Below are positions 1 to 8,444 of a DNA stretch of 64,000 bases, piece after piece; within the stretch, counting starts at the first letter, position 1, and every line of letters starts with the position of its first letter. Source of the stretch: Candidatus Obscuribacterales bacterium (lineage in GTDB: Bacteria > Cyanobacteriota > Vampirovibrionia > Obscuribacterales > Obscuribacteraceae); the NCBI GenBank assembly GCA_021732025.1, contig JAKFVU010000050.1, positions 48,358 to 112,357 of the forward strand. Reading direction: 5' to 3'. The position numbers and the translations under genes are program-made. The notes under the pieces are model-generated. The model did not search any database and was not told where the DNA came from. It saw only the letters and a program-made list of their open reading frames with translations.

Positions 1-489
1 GTATGGGAAAAACTGTCGGCAGCACTAGCAACTCTAGGCATCACTGGTATCAAACTGTTTCAAGTGTCTGAAGGTTCGACCTACCAGGCATTCATTCATT
101 TCTCTAAGTCTGCCAGCATTCTCCCTTTATCTAAGGGCCTAACCAATCACTTGGTTCAAGCTGGTGTGACTAATGTCGAGGTTTTGAGGCCAGGTAACCA
201 CTTTGTTCTTCCATTGCAAGAAGGTTATCGTTGGATGAACGATGCTGTATTGCCAGTAATCGCTCGTCATGAGATGTCTGAAGAGATGGCTCTCAATTTC
301 TTTATTGGTGAAGTTACAAATGCAACTTGCTGCCCTGAACAGCTTGTTGAGCAGTTTAGAGACTATCTTGCCGCCGAGCGCAAAAGAGAAATCATGGAAA
401 TTGTCCCCCCTGAAAGTATCACCGAAGATGGTGTGCTAGAAGAAGGGGCCAAGCCAAAACGTAAAGAGCGTCGCCTCAAGCTTCTTTAG
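1..489 (+). CDS. hypothetical protein, 5'-truncated by window edge
   Basis: The frame is open from base 1 (reading VWEKLSAALATLG) through a TAG at 487-489, so the true start lies outside the window; the GTG at 64 is internal. About 162 residues are visible: a mixed alpha/beta part, then a charged Lys/Arg-rich tail (KPKRKERRLKLL). Two cysteines are adjacent (TCCPEQ). I do not recognise the family. The middle part (ILPLSKGLTNHL, then VEVLRPG and LPLQEGY) vaguely recalls primase-type replication proteins, but no catalytic motif is visible and I do not claim that function. Confidence 0.6.
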   Translation, partial: VWEKLSAALATLGITGIKLFQVSEGSTYQAFIHFSKSASILPLSKGLTNHLVQAGVTNVEVLRPGNHFVLPLQEGYRWMNDAVLPVIARHEMSEEMALNFFIGEVTNATCCPEQLVEQFRDYLAAERKREIMEIVPPESITEDGVLEEGAKPKRKERRLKLL

Positions 490-561
490 ATACTAATTAG
501 CCAGCTGACGCCCAGGCAGTCACAGATTGGTCATAGATTCGTCACCAGTCGGTTGTAGCCG

Positions 562-622
562 ATTGTTATTGTTGTTGCATAACCGATGCGGAACGCATTC
601 GGTAAAAATTGCCAATAACAAT
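562..622 (+). promoter_or_regulatory. nested stem-loop leader of the small gene at 638
   Basis: A perfect 10-bp inverted repeat (ATTGTTATTG at 562-571, CAATAACAAT at 613-622) encloses a second hairpin (ACCGATGCG at 582-590, loop GAA, then CGCAT-T-CGGT to 603, one bulge). The outer stem ends four bases before the ribosome-binding site GAGGTG at 626-631. The layout suggests a structured 5' UTR able to control access to the ribosome-binding site. It matches no riboswitch class known to me. Confidence 0.4.
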
Positions 623-637
623 ACAGAGGTGAGAACC

Positions 638-829
638 ATGGCCAACGAAGTCAACTTACTATCCGACCGTGCTAGTGAATCCAAACTTACTAAACCCTCA
701 GATGCCAGTGCCGCCTTAATAGAAGCAGCCCTGACTTTCTATCCTTGCAAGAACGGCGCTTTAGTCACTAACCCAAGAGATTGCGACGGAACTATGCTGG
801 CGCTACCTGAATTAACTATTGATCTGTAA
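638..829 (+). CDS. small hypothetical protein (63 aa)
   Basis: Begins MANEVNLLSDRASES and ends PELTIDL. The ATG at 638 is chosen because GAGGTG lies 6 bases upstream at 626-631; the frame extends to a GTG/TTG region near 527, but that extension would run through the hairpin leader and encodes an unlikely leucine run. The protein is soluble, slightly acidic, with two cysteines (YPCKNG and PRDCDG). No family recognised. It converges with the minus-strand gene at 846, so it is probably a single-gene transcript. Confidence 0.5.
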   Translation: MANEVNLLSDRASESKLTKPSDASAALIEAALTFYPCKNGALVTNPRDCDGTMLALPELTIDL

Positions 830-845
830 ATTTGCTGAGAGATAG

Positions 846-1334
846 CTAAAACTTGGCGCGATACTCAAAGCTTATGCCTTTGATCAGATCTTCGAGTTTC
901 TCTTTTCGTGCACTCACCGAAAGGCGATCTTTGCTTCCTCCACCTGGCTCTAGAAATTTAAAGCCAAAGTGACTCTTACCAGGGTCGTCATAGAGTTTAA
1001 GTAAACCATCTTCGTAGATGCTTTTAAGCGAGTCGCTTTCTTTCATAGCAGGAAGCATTTCTGGCCTTTTGCTCTGTTCTGCTCTTTGTTTTGAAACCGG
1101 ACCGGAACTAGCAATCTCTTCGGCTGTAGGCTGCCTTGACGCTGCGATGGCTTTTGAAGCATCAATACCGCTGATTGATAGCAGCGAAAGTGGCTCAGCA
1201 GCGCGCTCACCTTGGTCACGGCCGGTAAAATCAACCTTGCCATTAACTGGTGACTTGTCGCCAGCTTCTTTCGCTTTCGGTCGCTCGAAGAGATTGTCGG
1301 CCATGGTAAAACCTATCGTGGCGCCTATGGGCAT
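846..1334 (-). CDS. hypothetical protein
   Basis: A 162-residue hydrophilic protein, rich in Ala, Ser, Lys and Glu in its first 100 residues and probably disordered there. The last 60 residues (SIYEDGLLKLYDDPG, LSVSARKEKLEDLIKG) look folded and partly helical. No signal peptide, transmembrane segment or known motif. A second in-frame ATG (MADNLFERPK) at 1304 is an equally good start; neither has a clear ribosome-binding site. It lies downstream of lipM on the same strand, 87 bases away. Confidence 0.5.
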   Translation of the reverse strand: MPIGATIGFTMADNLFERPKAKEAGDKSPVNGKVDFTGRDQGERAAEPLSLLSISGIDASKAIAASRQPTAEEIASSGPVSKQRAEQSKRPEMLPAMKESDSLKSIYEDGLLKLYDDPGKSHFGFKFLEPGGGSKDRLSVSARKEKLEDLIKGISFEYRAKF

Positions 1335-1421
1335 TTGAACTAGTAAGCGGACATTAACTTGGACCGTTAAGCCTAAGTTATACCCAATTTGGGCATTTGT
1401 CAGCAGGGGAAATACGAAGCA

Positions 1422-2333
1422 CTACAGAATCTGATAGCGACTCTTGTCTTTCTTCAATTCTGCCACGAATTCCATTTCTTCGTCTGTTAGCTCGTAGACG
1501 GCAAAGTGGCAATCGAATTTACGAGTGAAGCCTCGTCCAATTGCCTCTTCTAGGGTGGTGCGATCATAGCCGCCAGTGAGAACGTCAATCAAATTGCAGT
1601 GGCGATCGACTTTCTCTGAATCGGGATCACTGTCTGCTACTTCTTTTGCATTCTCTGCCAATCCAAAAATCTCAGACAATTTAGTCTGCGATTGATTGAT
1701 CATGATTGAGCCGTGTTGTAGCACACCATGCCGACGTCTCAGTTGAGCGCTGCCGACAATTTTCTTGCCTTCAAATTGTAGGTCGGCTTGAGTGGTAGCC
1801 TGAAAACAATCTTCGTAGTCTTTGTAAGCGCTGTTGCTGCGGCCAAGGCTGGCTGCGACTCCCAGCTCACGAAGGCCATAAATAAGGGCGTCACAGATTT
1901 CTTTGTAAGCTTGGTTAATTGAGCCAGGTAGAAAACCTTCATAAGGGCTACCTTGCTCTAGCCAATAAGATGGTGCAGCCCCTTCAAGTGCAATTTCGGC
2001 GTCAGGTCGAAAATCTATCCCATCCTGTTTCGGTCCGGCACCAACAAAGCAATAGGTCAGCTCACCTTCATGGAGAACCGCACGGCCACCGGTTGGGCGG
2101 CGTACTGCATCATATCCAGCAGCACGAACTTTCTCGACGGTTCGCGGGCTCACTTTTTGTGAGTAGCCAAATGAAACTGCCGGTGGTTCCCAACCATAAA
2201 ATCTCAGTGTGGCTGGCGTCTTTCCCTGAAGGTGCAGTTCTAAAAGCGCTTCATCGATAGCCATGTTAGTTACGGCGTCAAAGACTCCGTAGGGTATTAG
2301 CCTTAGGGCACGCGCTCTTACTGCAGCCGTCAA
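1422..2333 (-). CDS. lipM: octanoyltransferase, LipM-like (lipoate/biotin ligase fold)
   Basis: Predicted to move an octanoyl group from acyl carrier protein to a lipoyl-domain protein, the first step of lipoate synthesis. Visible: RRPTGGRAVLHEGELTY (residues 79-94), the substrate-loop signature of the lipoate ligase/octanoyltransferase fold; a cysteine in DCFQAT (Cys176) where LipM has its acyl-thioester cysteine; then GKKIVGSAQ and LQHGSI. The cysteine favours LipM over LplA. Length 303 aa, slightly above the usual 278. The start is a TTG overlapping the pdp stop (TTGA), and the N-terminus then aligns with LipM proteins, so translation is probably coupled to pdp. Confidence 0.8.
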   Translation of the reverse strand: MTAAVRARALRLIPYGVFDAVTNMAIDEALLELHLQGKTPATLRFYGWEPPAVSFGYSQKVSPRTVEKVRAAGYDAVRRPTGGRAVLHEGELTYCFVGAGPKQDGIDFRPDAEIALEGAAPSYWLEQGSPYEGFLPGSINQAYKEICDALIYGLRELGVAASLGRSNSAYKDYEDCFQATTQADLQFEGKKIVGSAQLRRRHGVLQHGSIMINQSQTKLSEIFGLAENAKEVADSDPDSEKVDRHCNLIDVLTGGYDRTTLEEAIGRGFTRKFDCHFAVYELTDEEMEFVAELKKDKSRYQIL

Positions 2334-3640
2334 GAAATGCTGGCCTTAATTAGTTTAGGTTTGGCGACAAACTTATCTGAGAAGGTAAAGGCTTCAAGTA
2401 ATTTTTTCGAAGCTGCCTCAAACTGTTCTTCAGTGTCGTAGTGCACTATCGCGGCAGTTGCTCCACCAGCGGTTTCATCACCAGTTTTGATTTGCAGAAT
2501 CACTCCTACTGCCAAGTTTACTGGGTCACCTTTCTTGGTGCGGCCAGCTCCCATCAGCTTGCATGCTTCAGCTACTTTTTTGCCGTCCAAATGTTCCAGC
2601 CATTTTTTGCCACTACCTGGCACCACAAATGGTTTTGTGTGCTTTGCCGTTGGCATCAAAGAATAATCAGTCAAGACTTTGTCGTCGCCGCCTTGGGCTT
2701 TGATCAATGTGGCGAAGGTGCTGAGTGCTTTGCCGCTGCTAATTAGCTCCTGCAATTTGGTTCTTGCTTCGGCGTTGTCCTTCGCTTTGCCAGCGTGCAC
2801 CAAGGCAAGGGCACCAAGTTCCATACAAAGTTCAGTAAGGTCTTCTGGACCATTGCCTTTGAGTGTTTCGATGGCCTCAATTACTTCTACTGTGTGACCA
2901 ACTGCCATTCCCAGCGGCTGCTCCATATCAGTGACAACCGCTGTTACTGGGCGTTTCAAGATGCGGCCGACCTCGGCCATGGTTTGCGCTAACTCGATGG
3001 CTTTTTCTTCTGTTTCCATAAAGGCACCACGGCCGCATTTTACATCGAGAATAATAAAATTGGCACCAGCCGCTAATTTCTTAGACATAACTGAAGCGCA
3101 AATAAGAGGGATAGATTCAACGGTGCCAGTGACGTCGCGAAGAGCATAAATTTTTCCATCGGCAGGAGCTAATTCAGCTGTCTGTCCGCCAATGGCCATG
3201 CCAATTTCTTTTACTTGTTTGATAAATTGATCGATGCTGATGTCAACTTGCAAGCCAGGAATTGCTTCAAGTTTGTCAATGGTGCCCCCAGTGTGACCCA
3301 ATCCGCGACCAGAAAGTTTAGCCATCGGAATTCCAGCGGCTGCTAGTAGCGGCACGAATACCAAAGTCGTTTTGTCACCAACTCCGCCTGTGCTGTGCTT
3401 GTCACCGATTACAGGTCCGATGGCGGAGAGGTCTAATATTTGGCCTGAGTGACGCATGGCATCTGTGAGCCAAGCAGTCTCTTCTAAACTCATGCCTTGC
3501 CAGCAAACCGCCATGAGCCACGCTGCCAGCTGATAGTCTGGGATACTGCCATCCATGATGCCGTCGACAAGAAAGCCAATATCGTTTTTTGTGTGATGAG
3601 CACCTGTTCTTTTCGCTAGAATAAGGTCGATCATTCGCAC
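2330..3640 (-). CDS. pdp: pyrimidine-nucleoside (thymidine) phosphorylase
   Basis: Phosphorolysis of pyrimidine nucleosides to base plus (deoxy)ribose-1-phosphate, a cytosolic salvage enzyme. The family signature is plain: DKHSTGGVGDKTT for phosphate binding, then KLSGRGLGHTGGTIDKLE and YALRDVTGTVESIPLI. Length 436 aa fits. The GTG at 3640 is chosen because it yields MRMIDLI, the normal family N-terminus; an ATG at 3634 and an ATG at 3730 (30 extra residues) are also in frame. Co-transcribed with lipM (4-base overlap), divergent from mqnA. Confidence 0.9.
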   Translation of the reverse strand: MRMIDLILAKRTGAHHTKNDIGFLVDGIMDGSIPDYQLAAWLMAVCWQGMSLEETAWLTDAMRHSGQILDLSAIGPVIGDKHSTGGVGDKTTLVFVPLLAAAGIPMAKLSGRGLGHTGGTIDKLEAIPGLQVDISIDQFIKQVKEIGMAIGGQTAELAPADGKIYALRDVTGTVESIPLICASVMSKKLAAGANFIILDVKCGRGAFMETEEKAIELAQTMAEVGRILKRPVTAVVTDMEQPLGMAVGHTVEVIEAIETLKGNGPEDLTELCMELGALALVHAGKAKDNAEARTKLQELISSGKALSTFATLIKAQGGDDKVLTDYSLMPTAKHTKPFVVPGSGKKWLEHLDGKKVAEACKLMGAGRTKKGDPVNLAVGVILQIKTGDETAGGATAAIVHYDTEEQFEAASKKLLEAFTFSDKFVAKPKLIKASIS

Positions 3641-3783
3641 CGGTTTTGTTGTTACCGCAACCACTTTTATCTTGACCTCTTGACGACTGACGTTAGACCT
3701 GCATAATTGAAATAGGGAGTGCGGCCGCAAGAAATATACTAGAAAACTCTAGGTCCACTCCCACTTTTTTTGCTCAAATTATT

Positions 3784-4683
3784 TTGGCACTGGAAACCCC
3801 AATTACTAGTTTTTTATTGAAGCGGCCTGTGGTCTTTGGTCAGATTGATTTCGTCAATTGTCTGCCTATCACTTTGCCCTTTCTCAAAAACATGCCTGGC
3901 AACCTTGAGTTAGCCATGGACACTCCCGGTGATCTTAACCGCGCCTATGAACGCGGTGAGCTCGATTTGGGCGCCATGAGCGCTCATTTTTACCTTGAGG
4001 ATGGTGGCTTCAAGCTCTTTGACCAACTTTGCATTGCTAGCAGGGGTGCCGTTGGCAGTGTGCTATTTTTCAGCAAAAAGCCACTGGCTGAGCTAGAAGG
4101 TGCACGCATTGCCCTGTCCAAATCGTCGGCGACCTCCAATAATCTTGTAAAGGTGCTGCTTGCTGAAGAATTTGGACAAGGTTGTGATGGCCGTAAGAGC
4201 GGCAACGGCAGTGGCATTGAATTACTCAATTCAATCGATTTTGTCACTGGTATTGATGCTTGGCCGACTGACGAGGCATTTGACGGCTGTGTAATCATCG
4301 GTGATCGCGCATTGCAGGCCGATCAAGAAGTTGCAAACTCAGAGCTGAGCGATAAGTTCGTGCGTAGAGACATGGGCCAGTGGTGGTTTGAGCGCTTCCA
4401 ATTGCCAATGGTATTTGGGGTCTGGGCGGCGAGAAAGAGCTGGGTTGCGGCTAATCAAGACGACTTTGAAACGTTGAACAGGTTTCTCCATGAGTCACTT
4501 GTGCTCGGTTTGAGCAGCGATTACAGTGAAGTGCTGGCCGAGGCGGGCAGGCGCACCCAGTTGTCGAAAGACGAACTCGATAGCTATTTCACGAAGGAGC
4601 TTGACTATTCCTTCTCTCCAGCGCATGCGGAAGGTCTAGAGTTATTTAGACAACTTTGTCTGAAATATCTGCTTTTAGATTAG
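3784..4683 (+). CDS. mqnA: chorismate dehydratase MqnA (futalosine menaquinone pathway)
   Basis: First step of the futalosine route to menaquinone: chorismate to 3-[(1-carboxyvinyl)oxy]benzoate. The protein shows the MqnA/MqnD-type periplasmic-binding fold: GQIDFVNCLPI near residue 18, then GELDLGAMSAH and SKSSATSNNLVKVLL. Length 299 aa is usual. The start appears to be TTG at 3784 with no ribosome-binding site; TATACT at 3735-3740 may be a -10 box. It shows that this organism makes menaquinone, through the pathway that does not use MenFDHCEB. No other mqn gene is in view. Confidence 0.85.
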   Translation: MALETPITSFLLKRPVVFGQIDFVNCLPITLPFLKNMPGNLELAMDTPGDLNRAYERGELDLGAMSAHFYLEDGGFKLFDQLCIASRGAVGSVLFFSKKPLAELEGARIALSKSSATSNNLVKVLLAEEFGQGCDGRKSGNGSGIELLNSIDFVTGIDAWPTDEAFDGCVIIGDRALQADQEVANSELSDKFVRRDMGQWWFERFQLPMVFGVWAARKSWVAANQDDFETLNRFLHESLVLGLSSDYSEVLAEAGRRTQLSKDELDSYFTKELDYSFSPAHAEGLELFRQLCLKYLLLD

Positions 4684-4695
4684 ATTAAACTTTGT

Positions 4696-4701
4696 TATAC
4701 T
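4696..4701 (+). promoter_or_regulatory. probable -10 box (TATACT) for the kinase at 4711
   Basis: TATACT ends 9 bases before the kinase ATG and no Shine-Dalgarno sequence lies between them, so transcription would start at or just before the start codon (leaderless or nearly so). No good -35 match. It lies after the mqnA stop, so the kinase may have its own promoter. Confidence 0.3.
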
Positions 4702-4710
4702 AAGCTTCTT

Positions 4711-6228
4711 ATGTCATCCAGTTTCGAGCATGGACTACCGTACCGCGATCCCCACAAGGATGGCCCGTTCGTGCTGCGCGGCCGCTGGCAAGTTGTCGAC
4801 TACCTGGGCCAAGGCGGCATGGGTACTGTCTATCTCGCTCGTGACCTCAATTTAGATAACCGCAAGTGCGTAGTTAAGCGTTTGCGCGATGACTTCTTCC
4901 GCGATGAAGACAAAGAGAAGGCTCAGCAGTTCTTCTTGCGCGAAGCAAAAGTACTGAGCAAGCTACAACACCCCAATATTGTCTTGGTGCTCGACTCATT
5001 TCGTGAAGACGAAGAATATTACTTGGTTATGGAGTATGTGGAGGGTCATAACCTTCACGATATGCTCAAAGAGCGTGAAGAACCGTTCTCTGAAGACCAG
5101 GTGCTGACTTGGTCTAAGCAGATATGCGACGTGTTGCACTATCTGCATGCTCACGATCCGCCCGTTATTTACCGAGATCTGAAGCCATCTAACGTCATGA
5201 TCGATACCAAAGACAACGTTAAGTTGGTCGACTTTGGTATTGCCCGACTGTATCAAGATGACGGCGACAATACACATGTGGTTTCGCAAGGATATTCGCC
5301 ACCTGAGCAGTATTGGGGTGGTGCTGACCCCCGCTCTGACATCTACGCTCTGGGCGCCACCATGTACTTCCTCCTCACCGGTGAAGAGCCTCTAGCGCTG
5401 ACCGTTTGTTCTCCGCGCGATGTTGATGAAGAGATTTCTGAAGCAGCCGATTTAATTGTCGGAAGAGCCACCCAGCAAGACGTCTATTTGCGCTACCAGT
5501 CAGCTCTCGAAATGAAAGACGAGCTTGACTATATTACTTCGCCCCAGCTCGAAGAAAAGAATGGCTTCAAATGGCTAGAAGTCACTGTAGGTCTGCTTGT
5601 TATGTGCATTTCTCTAGGTGGTTGGTTTGCCTATACCAAGTATTTGGAGCTGAAAAAAGAGAGCGAATATCAGCTTGGTCAGAACCGCGAAGAGCGGGTA
5701 ATTTTAGAGAAACGCCTTGAAGAAGTTAAGCGCAGAGAAGCCACTTTGAACAAAATGGTTGAGGATAAAATCAACCGTTCCACAGCCTCAGGTGGTGGTT
5801 TATCGCAGACCACGGGCAAAAAAGCCTTTGCCAGTCCTTTTCCTGACTCGGCTCCCAAGAGTAATGATCCCTTTGCCACTTTTGGTAGTGGCATAGCCAA
5901 TTTCCGCTTCCCCGGATTAGGAAACAAGCCGGCTACTAGTCAGGGTTTTGGCAGCTATGCCAATCGTGGTGGCAGCCAAGGTGGTTTCGGCCAGTTTGGT
6001 GGCAATACCCCGGGTTCCAGTTCTTCAGGTCAGAATTCGCAGGGTCAGAACTCGCAGGGTGTAGTTCTTAAATACGACCCGTATAGGCAGGTACCTAACT
6101 CTAATGTGGCTTCTGCCTCCAGCTCGCATGGCAGCCTCGGCGGCGATACTGCGATGGAAGATAGAGATGAGAGCCAGCTTACCGATCCAGAGGGGCTAGC
6201 TCCTCTTGAAGAAGATACGCAGCGCTGA
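4711..6228 (+). CDS. membrane Ser/Thr protein kinase (Hanks type)
   Basis: N-terminal cytoplasmic kinase domain (about 25-280): glycine loop GQGGMGTVY, Lys56 in CVVKRL, catalytic loop YRDLKPSN (Tyr where His is usual, Asp156 kept), DFG at 174-176, and SPPEQYW in the activation segment. One membrane segment at about 290-307, then a charged coiled coil to about 350 and a Gly/Ser/Gln/Asn-rich low-complexity tail. The tail would be extracytoplasmic. All residues needed for phosphotransfer are present. Follows mqnA by 27 bases, but with its own likely promoter. Confidence 0.9.
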   Translation: MSSSFEHGLPYRDPHKDGPFVLRGRWQVVDYLGQGGMGTVYLARDLNLDNRKCVVKRLRDDFFRDEDKEKAQQFFLREAKVLSKLQHPNIVLVLDSFREDEEYYLVMEYVEGHNLHDMLKEREEPFSEDQVLTWSKQICDVLHYLHAHDPPVIYRDLKPSNVMIDTKDNVKLVDFGIARLYQDDGDNTHVVSQGYSPPEQYWGGADPRSDIYALGATMYFLLTGEEPLALTVCSPRDVDEEISEAADLIVGRATQQDVYLRYQSALEMKDELDYITSPQLEEKNGFKWLEVTVGLLVMCISLGGWFAYTKYLELKKESEYQLGQNREERVILEKRLEEVKRREATLNKMVEDKINRSTASGGGLSQTTGKKAFASPFPDSAPKSNDPFATFGSGIANFRFPGLGNKPATSQGFGSYANRGGSQGGFGQFGGNTPGSSSSGQNSQGQNSQGVVLKYDPYRQVPNSNVASASSSHGSLGGDTAMEDRDESQLTDPEGLAPLEEDTQR

Positions 6229-6512
6229 ATTTAGATTAATTAAGGCAAAAAAAACTGCTGTGCAGCCTATTTCTGGCTTCGCTTCCGTTGAGATAGATGT
6301 AATTCAACTGGGAGGTTAGTTCTCGAAAGCCAAGAGGTAGCTTATAATGAATACAGCCGCTATATCAGACTTTTCTGACAAGAGGCTGTCCTAGTTAACT
6401 GCCCGTAAGTTAGCTAGTTGTCGATTCTGAACTCTGCTTTTGTAAAGTGGGGAACATTAGCTACTAAAAGATTGTCTCAACGTCTATCTCTGCTTTTCTG
6501 ACGGAAGAAATA

Positions 6513-7364
6513 ATGGACAAACAAACTAGCAAAGGCAGTTTTTCACTGTCATCCTTACCCCGCCCCAGATGGAATGTGGTCGATATGATCACTTTCATTG
6601 GCAAGTCTTCAGTTCCAACCTATCTTTTCATAGATATTGATATGACCTGGGTTGAAGAAATGAGAGCGCAGCTCAAGGCTATGGGGTCGAAGGTGACTGT
6701 CACAGCCATTCTTCTTAAAGCTATCGCAATTGCCCAGCGCGCTCATCCAGATAGTCGTACCGCCTCCCTTCCTTGGGGGCGTACAGTCACTTTCAACGAC
6801 ATCGTTGCTGGTTTTACTGTTGAGCGCTACATCGGCGAGCAGCCAGCAGTATTTTTCGGTGCTATCAAAAATCCGGACACAAAGTCTGTGGAAGAAATTG
6901 CTTCTGAATTGAAGCAGTATTCTGAAGCCGAAATGGATGCTATTGAGCACCTCGATCGTCAAAACAATTTCAATAATATGCCTTGGTTGTTCCGCCGTTT
7001 GATTCTTTGGCTCGGGCTGCGCTATCCAGCTGTCCGTCTTAAATATCTCGGTGCTACTTTCGGCATGAGTTCCATTGGTAAATGGGGCGCTAAGGCTCTC
7101 ATTCCTCCATGTGTATCAACTTCAACATTTGGTATTGGTGAAATTGAACAGCGTGCTGTCGTTCGCGACGGCAAGATTGTAGTTCGCCCGATGATGACCA
7201 TGACCCTCAACTTCGATCACCGCATCATTGATGGTGGCCCTGCTGCTCGTTTTGTCGGCGATGTTAAACGACTGCTTGAAGGTGGTCTAGAGAACTATAT
7301 CCACATGGATACAGCTGAACTGAACACCAAAAAACTCAGTCTCGACACAGCTTTAACTAGCTAG
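6513..7364 (+). CDS. stand-alone 2-oxoacid dehydrogenase E2-type acyltransferase domain
   Basis: Only the catalytic domain of dihydrolipoamide acyltransferases is present: no lipoyl domain or subunit-binding domain precedes it. The C-terminus carries the active-site motif FDHRIIDGG (residues about 236-244) and a preceding STSTFGIGEIE. A basic and hydrophobic stretch near residues 152-175 (WLFRRLILWLGLRYP) is unusual for the family and may contact membrane. Start ATG at 6513 with GGAAG upstream. The 284-base gap before it holds a TATAAT at 6343-6348 but no gene. Real E2 partners (E1, E3) are absent nearby, so the acyl donor may be CoA rather than a lipoyl arm; that is inference. Confidence 0.8.
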   Translation: MDKQTSKGSFSLSSLPRPRWNVVDMITFIGKSSVPTYLFIDIDMTWVEEMRAQLKAMGSKVTVTAILLKAIAIAQRAHPDSRTASLPWGRTVTFNDIVAGFTVERYIGEQPAVFFGAIKNPDTKSVEEIASELKQYSEAEMDAIEHLDRQNNFNNMPWLFRRLILWLGLRYPAVRLKYLGATFGMSSIGKWGAKALIPPCVSTSTFGIGEIEQRAVVRDGKIVVRPMMTMTLNFDHRIIDGGPAARFVGDVKRLLEGGLENYIHMDTAELNTKKLSLDTALTS

Positions 7365-7370
7365 AAATAA

Positions 7371-8444
7371 CTAGTTTTGCTTTCTCTGATACGCTTCTAT
7401 CAGCTCACGAATGGCTGGTATAGCACTTCTTGCCGCCATTTCACCTGATTCAATTGCGTGTTTAGCGTCAGTAGATTTGGTTGACACCATGCCTATGCCA
7501 TCAACATTCGGTCTAATTACATAATCGGCCTGAGCAAGTTGGTCTGCGTCTACTTTTCTAAAGTGGAGAGTAATCACGCGGTGGCTAACACTGCCGATTT
7601 TGTGAAAGTCTTTTTCTTCAACGGCACCAAGAGATTCATCGACATTTACGGCGATAACTATATCGGCACCAAGTTTCTTCGCTTCAGTCACCGGAATATT
7701 TACCAACACGCCACCATCAACATAGAGGCCGTTGTTGACGCCATCTGAGAGTTTTACTGGCTTGCGTAGAGCTGGAATAGCCGCGCTCGCTTGTAAGGCT
7801 TTGCCTAGGTTGCCTTTGGCTAGAGTTACGGTCTTTCCGTCTATCAAATTGACAGCCACAGCGCCGAACGGCACTTTTAAATCTTCTATTTTGCGTTCAG
7901 TTTCGGGCACTTGTTTGTTCAAATAAGTGGCAAACTTCTTGCCGCGATAAAGACCGTCATAGGGCTCTATACCAACTAATCTTGGGGTGTAGAAGAGTGG
8001 AATAATTAGCATGCGAAGTTTAAGTGGCACCGTTATATAAGCGCTCATGAGCTTCTTTTCGGTGAACTGTTCTTCTATGTGTTTTGGTGTCACGCCGGCG
8101 CTATACAGACCGCCAACTACTGCTCCCATGCCGCTTCCGACTAGCACATCTACAGGTATTCCTTCGTCGTCCAGTACTTTCAGTACACCAACGCAGGCAG
8201 CTGAGCGCATGCCGCCGCCGCCGAGGGCAAGACCTATTTTCGGACGAGCTTTTGTAATCTGGCCGCTCAGCGGCCTAGCCACTTTTTCAGTAGAAGTTTC
8301 AGTAGACTTTTCAGGAGAAGTAGACGTAGATTCGCTAGCTATAATTTCACTAGCTGAAGCTGGCAAAACTTGAAGCAACAAAAGGCCTAAGCCGATAATT
8401 TTTTTTAGCACCATATCCATTGCATACGCGCGGGAACGTTCCAT
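7371..8444 (-). CDS. patatin-like protein lacking the catalytic serine
   Basis: Patatin/RssA-fold protein with an N-terminal hydrophobic signal segment (starting near Met9/Met11: KKIIGLGLLLLQVLPASAS). The oxyanion-hole glycines (LALGGGGMRSAA, 72-83) and the Asp of the dyad (YVDGGVLVNIP, Asp243) are present. The nucleophile elbow, normally GxSxG, reads GSGMG (103-107), with Gly105 where the catalytic Ser should be. I read this directly on the minus strand near 8130. The start is uncertain: Met1 at 8444, or 8420/8414, which fit the signal peptide better. It overlaps the upstream gene by up to 40 bases. Probably an exported, enzymatically dead patatin. Confidence 0.75.
   Translation of the reverse strand: MERSRAYAMDMVLKKIIGLGLLLLQVLPASASEIIASESTSTSPEKSTETSTEKVARPLSGQITKARPKIGLALGGGGMRSAACVGVLKVLDDEGIPVDVLVGSGMGAVVGGLYSAGVTPKHIEEQFTEKKLMSAYITVPLKLRMLIIPLFYTPRLVGIEPYDGLYRGKKFATYLNKQVPETERKIEDLKVPFGAVAVNLIDGKTVTLAKGNLGKALQASAAIPALRKPVKLSDGVNNGLYVDGGVLVNIPVTEAKKLGADIVIAVNVDESLGAVEEKDFHKIGSVSHRVITLHFRKVDADQLAQADYVIRPNVDGIGMVSTKSTDAKHAIESGEMAARSAIPAIRELIEAYQRKQN

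Noticed and set aside
1383..1393. CCCAATTTGGG palindrome between two minus-strand genes
   Set aside because: Too short for a terminator and lacks a T-run; expected by chance at this length.
6245..6263. CTGC-TGT-GCAG hairpin beside a run of eight A after the kinase gene
   Set aside because: On the minus strand it would look like a terminator, but no minus-strand gene reads into it, and the stem is only 4-5 bp.
8047..8373. Plus-strand open frame of about 108 codons opposite the patatin gene
   Set aside because: It is antisense to a well-supported protein, has Ser/Pro-rich shadow composition and no ribosome-binding site.
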